Of a stretch of DNA of 6,241 nt, positions 1 to 4,515 are shown one piece after another. The stretch is from NCBI GenBank assembly GCA_040414495.1, contig JBEDUI010000043.1:1-6241 (forward strand). The letters run 5' to 3'. Each line of letters starts with the position of its first letter. Position 1 is the stretch's first letter. The stretch is from DATAVB01 sp040414495. GTDB lineage: Bacteria; Actinomycetota; Actinomycetes; Mycobacteriales; QHCD01. The notes beneath the pieces are model-generated. The model searched no databases, was not told where the DNA came from, and worked only from the letters and a program-made list of their open reading frames with translations. A program made the position numbers and the translations under genes.

Positions 1-328
1 TGAAGTGTTCCTCGCTGGCGTCGCCGGCCTCGATCGCCCGCAGCGCGGCGAGTACGGCGTCGATCCCGAGCACCTCCGACACGGTCAGGTCGGCGACCAG
101 CGGCAGGGTCTGCGGCAGGTACCCGAGCACGCCGTCCACGGTCACAGTGCCGGCGGTTGGTCGTAGGTCGCCGGCGATGAGCCTCAGCAGCGTGCTCTTG
201 CCAGCGCCGTTGGGGGCGACCAGGCCGGTACGGCCGGTGCCGATCGCGGCCTGCAGGTCGGTGAAGACCGGGGTGTCATCGGGCCAGGAGAACGACAGGT
301 GGGAGCAGACGATGGATGCGTCGGGCAT
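1..328 (-). CDS. ABC-F family ATP-binding protein, N-terminal part (cut by window edge)
   Basis: This is the first 109 residues of a soluble tandem-ATPase protein of the ABC-F family, which acts at the ribosome (translation factors and antibiotic-protection proteins) rather than in a membrane transporter. The ATG at 328 follows AAGGA by about 10 nt. The first nucleotide-binding domain is visible. It has a Walker A region APNGAGKST (residues 38-46), in which the usual first glycine is Ala38, followed by LLRLIAGDLRPTAGTV and a Q-loop YLPQ (Gln73). No membrane segment is present and the ATPase domain starts within 15 residues of the N-terminus, as usual for ABC-F. The signature motif, the linker that reaches the peptidyl-transferase centre and the second ATPase domain lie outside the window, so housekeeping EttA-like and resistance-type (ARE) members cannot be separated here. 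The leader upstream, with its short ORF, favours a drug-inducible type (inference). It is divergent from the HelR-like gene. Confidence 0.88.
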   Translation of the reverse strand, partial: MPDASIVCSHLSFSWPDDTPVFTDLQAAIGTGRTGLVAPNGAGKSTLLRLIAGDLRPTAGTVTVDGVLGYLPQTLPLVADLTVSEVLGIDAVLAALRAIEAGDASEEHF

Positions 329-364
329 GTGTGGCGGATCCTTGATGCTGGTGCGGGCGCTGGT

Positions 365-433
365 AAAAACGCCCAACGGGTAAGGGAAACGACGAAGTAG
401 CCACGGCGAGCGCGCTGCGCTGCAAGCCGTTGG
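365..433 (-). terminator. Possible attenuator terminator in the ABC-F leader
   Basis: On the minus strand CCAACGG (433-427) is complementary to CCGTTGG (379-373), and the second arm is followed by GCG and then five T (369-365). The arms are 47 nt apart, and the interval can form its own hairpin (AGCGC with GCGCT). A run of T after a G/C-rich pairing is rare in this DNA and lies inside the leader, about 37 nt before the ABC-F start, as an attenuator would. A competing pairing also exists: the leader-ORF segment 475-464 matches 396-385 with one T-T mismatch, and it crosses this one, so the two exclude each other. The pairings were found by eye without folding energies. Confidence 0.4.
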
Positions 434-439
434 CCGCTG

Positions 440-463
440 ATCTCCGGGGTATCACCCGGAGAT
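440..463 (-). promoter_or_regulatory. Leader hairpin overlapping the upstream ORF
   Basis: Read on the minus strand, ATCTCCGGG (463-455) pairs perfectly with CCCGGAGAT (448-440) around a 6-nt loop TGATAC. The loop begins with the stop codon of the nine-codon leader ORF, and the 5' arm is exactly its last three codons. No U-tract follows, so this is not itself a terminator. It is best read as a structure whose folding depends on ribosome position. Confidence 0.6.
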
Positions 464-481
464 GTCGTCGTTACCCGCCAC
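452..481 (-). CDS. Putative nine-codon leader peptide (MAGNDDISG) upstream of the ABC-F gene
   Basis: A GTG at 481-479 sits 5 nt after a strong AAGGAG (492-487, minus strand) and opens an ORF of nine codons, MAGNDDISG, ending in TGA at 454-452. The Shine-Dalgarno match is better than that of the ABC-F gene itself, which argues that the ORF is translated. Codons 7-9 (ATC TCC GGG) are the 5' arm of a perfect 9-bp hairpin, and the stop codon begins its loop. A ribosome on these codons must therefore melt the hairpin. Short leader ORFs of this sort are established for several inducible antibiotic-resistance genes, including some ABC-F genes. That this one works so is inference. The distance from its stop codon to the ABC-F start is about 120 nt. 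Confidence 0.6.
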   Translation of the reverse strand: MAGNDDISG

Positions 482-563
482 GTGTGCTCCTTATGAGTCC
501 TGACCCCCACCATAGCCTGCGCCGAAACACGGCCGCGGGCCCGCCCCGTACGAAAATAATCAG

Positions 564-592
564 ACGACACCTGCCGCGCACAGACCTAACAT
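564..592 (+). promoter_or_regulatory. Candidate promoter for the HelR-like gene
   Basis: ACGACA (564-569) and TAACAT (587-592) are separated by 17 bp and match the -35 and -10 consensus at four of six positions each. This would give a leader of about 47 nt before the ATG at 646. I looked for the palindromic rifamycin-associated element known upstream of some helR genes and did not see it. A 10-bp palindrome GCGGGCCCGC (535-544) lies just upstream and could be an operator, but it is short and G/C-only. Confidence 0.3.
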
Positions 593-645
593 GGGCGGTT
601 CGGCTCTAAATCCTCGTCCGTCCGAGACTGGAGGCTGCCCACGCC

Positions 646-2688
646 ATGCCCGAAACGGCCGTCGACCCCGAAATCCGCGCCGAACGTGAATACCAAATCA
701 AAGCCCGCCTCGCCCTGCACCGGATGCATCACGAGGTCGTCAACACCGAAACCCAACTACTGTCCTCAGAGGACTTCGACCCCACCATTCTGAACCAGAT
801 GTACCTGGCCGCCCGCGAGCAACGGGCGCTGGCGCTGGTCGATCTGCCCGACGTGCCGCTATTTTTCGGCCGGCTCGACTACGACCCGGGCACCGTCTAT
901 GCGGACTCGGGCGATATCGACCGGATCTACATTGGACGGCGGCACGTCGAGGACGGCGGCACTCCGCTGGTGATCGACTGGCGGGCACCCGTTTCCGCCG
1001 CGTTCTACCGAGCCACCCGGGCCGATCGGATGGGCGTACGAACCCGCCGCCGGTACGGCTTTTCCGATATCGCCGAACTCACCGCCTACGAGGACGAGCC
1101 GTTAGTTGGAGTCGAGCGCGGATCGGCCGGAACGCTCATGGCGGCCGAGATCGACCGACCCCGGTCCGGACCGATGCGCGACATCGTGGCCACGATCCAA
1201 CCCGAGCAGGACGATTTGGTCCGCGCCCCGTGGAAATCCACGCTGTGTGTGCAGGGTGCACCCGGCACCGGCAAAACCGCGGTAGGCCTGCACCGCGTCG
1301 CCTTTCTGCTTTATACGCAACGGGATCGGCTCAGCCGTAACGGCGTTGCCGTCGTCGGACCGAACAGCTCGTTCCTTTCGTATATCCGCCGCGTATTGCC
1401 TACGCTGGGTGAGGTCAGCGTGGTGCAGACGACGTTCGAGGAACTGGTCGGCCGTACGCCGAAGGTGCCCGAGTCGGCCGAGATCGCCCGTATCAAAGGC
1501 GATGCGCGAATGGCGGCGGTGCTGCATCGCGCATTGTGGCGCCATGTCGGCCGACCGACCGAAGGATTGATGTACATCGAGGGCGCATTCCGATATCGAA
1601 TTGCCGATTACGAAGCCCAGGACATTATCGCCTCGTTGCGCGGCACCACGCGTTATCTGGACGGTCGGGCCGCGGCGGCGCAACGGCTCGCGCATGCCGT
1701 ACTGGTTCAGATGGAGCGGCAGGCCAAATCGCCCGACGACCGGACCCAGAATGCGGTTGCGCGCTCGCGTCCGGTCAAACAATTGCTGGATTCGGTGTGG
1801 CCCAAGGTGACGGCGGAACAGGTTTTATTCCGGCTGTATTCCGACACGGAATTTCTCGATGAGGTTGGCGGAAAGCATCTGTCCACTGAGGAACGTGCTT
1901 TGTTGCTGTGGCCGAAACCGTACCGGTCATGGAAATCGGCGAAATGGTCCGCGGCCGACTGCGCGCTCTTGGACGAATTAGCCGATCTGATCGAACGCGG
2001 CCCGTCCCTCGATCACATCGTGGTCGACGAAGCCCAGGACGTGAGCCCGATGCAGGCGCGGGCGATGGCCCGACGCGGCGCCAACGGATCGTTCACCCTG
2101 CTCGGCGATATCGCCCAGGGGACGACGCCGTGGGCGGTCGATGACTGGTCGACGCTGTTGGAGCATTTCGGCAAGCCCGATGCGCAGCTGGAGGTGCTCG
2201 AGCGGGGTTACCGGGTGCCGGCGCAGATCGTCGACTACGCCTCCCGGCTGCTGACCGACATCGCGCCCGGGATCGGTGCGCCGACCTCGGCCCGGAGCAC
2301 GCAAGGCTCGCTGCACGTGACCGAGACGCCCGACCTGCCCGGCGCGGTCGTGGCCGCCGTCGGTTCGGCGCTGGCCGAGCAAGGGTCGATCGGCCTCATC
2401 GCGGCCGACGCTGATCTGCCCGCGTTGTACGACCGGCTGCGAGCCGAGGACCTGGACGTCGCTCTGCTCGGCGAGAGCGAGGATGCGTTGGAGGCGGCCC
2501 GGCTGGTGTGCGTACCGGCGACGTTGGCCAAAGGTCTGGAATTCGAAACCGTCATCGTTGTCGAACCCGGTCGCATCGTCGCAGCCGAGCCGCGCGGGCT
2601 GCACCGGCTCTATGTGGTTTTGACCCGAGCCGTGAGCGCACTGCATGTGCTGCACACCGAACCGCTGCCGGCCGCCTTGCAGTACTGA
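646..2688 (+). CDS. helR: HelD/HelR-family RNA polymerase recycling ATPase
   Basis: A 680-residue UvrD/PcrA-like superfamily 1 ATPase. HelD and HelR bind RNA polymerase, not free DNA, and use ATP to pull stalled polymerase off its template. HelR members give rifamycin tolerance in mycobacteria and Streptomyces. The N-terminus (about residues 5-70) is charged and helical, as expected for the coiled-coil arm that enters the secondary channel. Next come the family motifs VPLFFGRLDY, IYIGRRHV and VIDWRAPVSAAFYRAT. Walker A is GAPGTGKT (204-211), Walker B is VVDEAQD (459-465), the motif III region is LLGDIAQG, a further motif is ERGYRVP, motif V is KGLEFE (629-634), and motif VI is LYVVLTRA with Arg661 as the likely arginine finger. 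All ATPase motifs are intact. GGAGG (630-634) lies 11 nt before the ATG. The assignment to HelR rather than HelD rests on my recollection of the FFGRLDY and YIGRRHV motifs and is less sure than the family. Confidence 0.85.
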   Translation: MPETAVDPEIRAEREYQIKARLALHRMHHEVVNTETQLLSSEDFDPTILNQMYLAAREQRALALVDLPDVPLFFGRLDYDPGTVYADSGDIDRIYIGRRHVEDGGTPLVIDWRAPVSAAFYRATRADRMGVRTRRRYGFSDIAELTAYEDEPLVGVERGSAGTLMAAEIDRPRSGPMRDIVATIQPEQDDLVRAPWKSTLCVQGAPGTGKTAVGLHRVAFLLYTQRDRLSRNGVAVVGPNSSFLSYIRRVLPTLGEVSVVQTTFEELVGRTPKVPESAEIARIKGDARMAAVLHRALWRHVGRPTEGLMYIEGAFRYRIADYEAQDIIASLRGTTRYLDGRAAAAQRLAHAVLVQMERQAKSPDDRTQNAVARSRPVKQLLDSVWPKVTAEQVLFRLYSDTEFLDEVGGKHLSTEERALLLWPKPYRSWKSAKWSAADCALLDELADLIERGPSLDHIVVDEAQDVSPMQARAMARRGANGSFTLLGDIAQGTTPWAVDDWSTLLEHFGKPDAQLEVLERGYRVPAQIVDYASRLLTDIAPGIGAPTSARSTQGSLHVTETPDLPGAVVAAVGSALAEQGSIGLIAADADLPALYDRLRAEDLDVALLGESEDALEAARLVCVPATLAKGLEFETVIVVEPGRIVAAEPRGLHRLYVVLTRAVSALHVLHTEPLPAALQY

Positions 2689-2745
2689 TTGTCGCCAGGG
2701 CGCGCCATAATCGCGGTGTTCTGATGCCGATCAAGGAGGCTCCGC

Positions 2746-3315
2746 ATGGCTGAGGTGTTGTTGTTCCACCACGCGCAGGGCCGCACCCCGGGCGTGGAAG
2801 CCTTCGCCGACCACCTGCGAACCGCCGGTCACACCGTGCACGTACCGGATCTCTACGACGGCCGTACATTCAACGATCTGGACTCCGGGGTCGGGTACGC
2901 GCAAGAGATCGGGTTCGATGAGGTAGTCGAGCGCGGAGTCCGGGCGGCCGAGGGACTGCCGGATGGGCTGGTTTACGCCGGCATTTCGCTCGGCGTGATG
3001 TCGGCGCAGAAGCTGACCCAGACCCGGCCCGGCGCGGCCGGCGCGTTGCTGGTCGCCTCGTGTGTGCCGCCGAGTGCGTTCGGTGCGCCCTGGCCCGCGG
3101 GCGTTCCGGTGCAGGTGCACGGCATGGACGCCGACCCGATCTTCGTCGAGGAGGGCGACCTGGACGCGGCCCGGGAGCTTGTCGCGAACGTCGATTCCGG
3201 CGAGCTGTTCTTGTATCCCGGCAAGGGACACCTCTTCATCGACAACAGTCTGCCGTCGTACGACCAGACGGCGACCGCGTTACTGCTGCGACGCATGCTC
3301 GCTTTCCTGTCGTAG
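2746..3315 (+). CDS. Dienelactone hydrolase family alpha/beta hydrolase
   Basis: A 189-residue cytoplasmic alpha/beta hydrolase of the dienelactone hydrolase superfamily, with no signal peptide. It begins MAEVLLFHHAQGRTPGVEAFADHLRTAGH, with the N-terminal HHAQG turn and the VPDLYDGRTF segment typical of small actinobacterial members. The nucleophile elbow is AGISLG with Ser81, where classical dienelactone hydrolases of catechol pathways have Cys. The likely acid is Asp130 in MDADPIF and the base His162 in GKGHLF, giving an apparently complete Ser-Asp-His triad. A perfect AAGGAGG (2733-2739) precedes the ATG by 6 nt. It starts 57 nt after the HelR-like gene with no terminator between, so cotranscription is likely. 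No aromatic-degradation genes are nearby, so the substrate is unknown. A general esterase or detoxifying hydrolase is the safest reading. Confidence 0.85.
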   Translation: MAEVLLFHHAQGRTPGVEAFADHLRTAGHTVHVPDLYDGRTFNDLDSGVGYAQEIGFDEVVERGVRAAEGLPDGLVYAGISLGVMSAQKLTQTRPGAAGALLVASCVPPSAFGAPWPAGVPVQVHGMDADPIFVEEGDLDAARELVANVDSGELFLYPGKGHLFIDNSLPSYDQTATALLLRRMLAFLS

Positions 3316-3340
3316 CAACCAGAATCGCCGCTTGTTACTC

Positions 3341-3381
3341 AGCCGGCGCGAGTCCCGGCTCATTGCCCAGCCGACCTGGGC
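3341..3381 (+). terminator. Two adjacent G/C hairpins after the hydrolase gene
   Basis: AGCCGG (3341-3346) pairs with CCGGCT (3355-3360) around 8 nt, and GCCCAG (3365-3370) pairs with CTGGGC (3376-3381) around CCGAC. They begin 26 nt after the stop codon. Neither is followed by a T-run, so termination is plausible only as the U-less type proposed for actinobacteria. Confidence 0.35.
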
Positions 3382-3388
3382 CGGAACT

Positions 3389-3493
3389 CGTTGTTGATCA
3401 TGAAGTTGCAGTTCGTTGTTGATCATGAAGTTGCCGACAAATTTCTCGGCGTGTCGTCGGCGTGTCGTGCAGCGAACTTCATGATCAACAACG
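3389..3493. repeat. REP-like repeat: two direct and one inverted copy of a 19-bp sequence
   Basis: CGTTGTTGATCATGAAGTT occurs at 3389-3407 and again at 3414-3432 (both continue with GC), and its exact reverse complement occurs at 3475-3493. The sequence contains the palindromic core TGATCA and is far more A/T-rich than its surroundings. The outer pair delimits a 105-bp block with perfect 19-bp inverted ends, and the inner pair could form a hairpin with a 42-nt loop. I see no target-site duplication and no ORF inside. The look is of a REP/BIME-type or MITE-type intergenic element. Confidence 0.75.
3447..3468. repeat. 11-bp perfect tandem duplication
   Basis: CGGCGTGTCGT occurs twice head to tail (3447-3457 and 3458-3468) within the loop between the inverted 19-bp copies. 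Probably replication slippage. Confidence 0.75.
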
Positions 3494-3527
3494 TCGGTGG
3501 GGCGAGGGCGACCCGTAAGCCTGTTTG

Positions 3528-3587
3528 ACCATGATCGTGAGTGGATTTGGTACCGGTTTCGGGACCAAATCCACTCACGATCATGGT
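3528..3587. repeat. 24-bp perfect inverted repeat (hairpin)
   Basis: The arm at 3528-3551 (begins ACCATGATCGTGAG) is exactly complementary to 3564-3587 (ends CTCACGATCATGGT). The 12-nt centre adds a CCG/CGG pairing with a GTTT loop after one A-G mismatch. It is the strongest stem in the window. It has no U-tract and does not overlap a convincing gene. It shares the ATGATC/GATCAT core with the 19-bp repeats just upstream. It could be a protein-binding site, a bidirectional transcription barrier or a mobile REP-like unit. Confidence 0.85.
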
Positions 3588-3645
3588 TGGCCCGGAATGC
3601 TCGGCTCCAAATCGCCCGCTTGCCAAAACCGCCCGCTCGCGGCGG

Positions 3646-3833
3646 TACCGCTCGGCGACGTGCTCGGAGCAGACGGCTCGCTTAACGGTCCCCGGATCAA
3701 GACTCAATACCGCGCGGCGACGTGCCCGGGGTCGACGGCTCGGAATAACAGGGCCGGGATCACGACTCAATACCGCGCAAACACGCTCCCGGGGCCGGCG
3801 GCTCGGAATAACAGTGCCCCGATCAAGATCCTG
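3646..3833. repeat. Three tandem 62/63-bp units
   Basis: Units begin with TACCGC at 3646, 3708 and 3771. Each continues with a G/C-rich stretch, then (A/G)CGGCTCG, then a GATCA(A/C)GA segment. Units 2 and 3 share CGGCTCGGAATAACAG. Unit 1 is the most diverged and is one base shorter in the middle, which breaks any reading frame through the array. The part of the unit from the CCCGGGG stretch onward recurs once more at about 3996-4044 as part of the larger 156-bp duplication. Confidence 0.75.
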
Positions 3834-3943
3834 ATGTATTTCGTCGTCATAATCGCAACGAACGCCATCACGATCAAGGTCGAGCGGCACTGAGCCACGC
3901 GAGCCGGGGCAGGGCCCGGCAGTAGCCGGACATTCGGCCGGGC
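3788..3943. repeat. 156-bp direct duplication, copy 1
   Basis: Matches 3996-4151 at a constant offset of 208 bp with no gaps and, by my count, about 9-10 differences (about 94% identity). It contains the end of the third 62/63-bp unit, an A/T-richer central stretch and the first copy of the 34-bp G-rich unit. Its internal hairpin is weakened relative to copy 2 by changes at 3831 and 3838-3839. Confidence 0.85.
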
Positions 3944-3995
3944 CGCAGGCTCAATCCCCCAAGCTAGGGATTTCGACCGGCCGACCGCTCGACGG

Positions 3996-4151
3996 CCCGG
4001 GGCCGACGACTCGGAATAACAGTCCCCCGATCAAGATCGTGATGTGGTTCGTCGTCATAATCGCAACGAACGCCATCACGATCAAGGTCGAGCTGCACTG
4101 AGCCACGCGAGCCGGGGCAGGGCCGGGCAGTAGCCGGGCATTCGGCCGGGC
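3996..4151. repeat. 156-bp direct duplication, copy 2
   Basis: The second copy is separated from the first by 52 bp of unrelated sequence (3944-3995). It holds a long imperfect hairpin: GATCGTGATG (4035-4044) with CATCACGATC (4074-4083), a 2x2 internal loop, then GTTCGT (4047-4052) with ACGAAC (4066-4071), and a 13-nt loop. No convincing start site or conserved protein is associated with it. Confidence 0.85.
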
Positions 4152-4202
4152 GGGGGGGCAGGGCCGGGCAGTAGCCGGACATTCGGCCGGGCGGGGGGCA
4201 GG
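4117..4202. repeat. G-rich 41-bp tandem repeat with G-quadruplex pattern
   Basis: A unit starting GCAGGGCCGGGCAGTAGCC occurs at 4117 and 4158, and the start GCAGG recurs at 4198. A further copy of its first 34 bp is at 3909-3943. On the plus strand 4148-4168 reads G3-C-G7-CA-G3-CC-G3, which meets the usual four-tract G-quadruplex rule. Each unit also holds a short GCCG/CGGC stem around the ACATT or GCATT stretch. Confidence 0.75.
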
Positions 4203-4515
4203 TCCGAGCGGCACGAGCAGAGGGGCACGACCGCGCGCACGCCGGACTCCCCACGAGCGCCGTAAATACGCCGGCGAATCCCGGCGGAGAATAATTCGTC
4301 GCGAGCCCAGAAATTCTGCGTACCGGAATTCACCAATCGAGAGATCTCTGGCGCAGATCATTCAGCGACAAAGACCCGGGAAACCCCTACGCGTAAGCGA
4401 ATTCCGTACAGAGAAATCGCGCTCAGCGGTGAACTCCGGAAATCAAACTCGCGTAATGCATGTCGGGGCGACCGCCCCCTGGCCAACATGTGCCAACCCT
4501 TGCCGGAGGCAACGT
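4203..4515 (+). promoter_or_regulatory. Leader region of the PQQ propeller gene with possible RNA structure
   Basis: No gene is seen in these 313 bp. GTACCGGAATTC (4320-4331) pairs with GAATTCCGTAC (4399-4409) with one bulged C and would close a loop of about 67 nt. Inside it is a 10-bp palindrome AGAGATCTCT (4340-4349). Closer to the gene are GGGGC/GCCCC around GACC (4465-4478) and TTGCC/GGCAA (4500-4504 with 4508-4512). The last stem places most of the GGAGG ribosome binding site in its loop and 3' arm. I could not match a known riboswitch class or pick a confident promoter. Confidence 0.3.

Noticed and set aside
184..570. A 128-codon minus-strand frame across the ABC-F start and the intergenic region
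   Set aside because: It overlaps the ABC-F coding sequence out of frame and has a Pro/Ser/Arg-rich composition typical of shadow frames in G/C-rich DNA.
3423..3890. A 155-codon minus-strand open frame with the motif LDLDRDGVRCDYDDE, which resembles the DxDxDGxxC pattern of excalibur calcium-binding domains
   Set aside because: It is built from the tandem repeats and also crosses the REP copies and the 24-bp palindrome. It has no ribosome binding site and lacks the rest of an excalibur domain. The resemblance comes from repeated GAT-containing DNA.
3389..4202. CRISPR array
   Set aside because: Repeat lengths and spacings are irregular, there are no unique spacers of constant size, and no cas genes are present.
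3951..4361. A minus-strand frame containing STLIVMAFVAIMTTNHITILIGGLLF, like a single membrane segment
   Set aside because: All seven base changes versus the other repeat copy alter residues in this frame, there is no SD, and the rest is low-complexity Pro/Arg/Ala sequence.
4429..4515. An upstream in-frame ATG that would extend the PQQ protein by 29 residues
   Set aside because: It has no ribosome binding site, would place the signal peptide internally, and crosses the leader hairpins. The ATG at 4516 has GGAGG at 6 nt.
4300..4515. A known riboswitch (c-di-AMP, SAM or cobalamin type) before the PQQ gene
   Set aside because: Short matches such as GGTGAA and CAGCGACAA appear, but the order and spacing of the conserved blocks do not fit any class I know.
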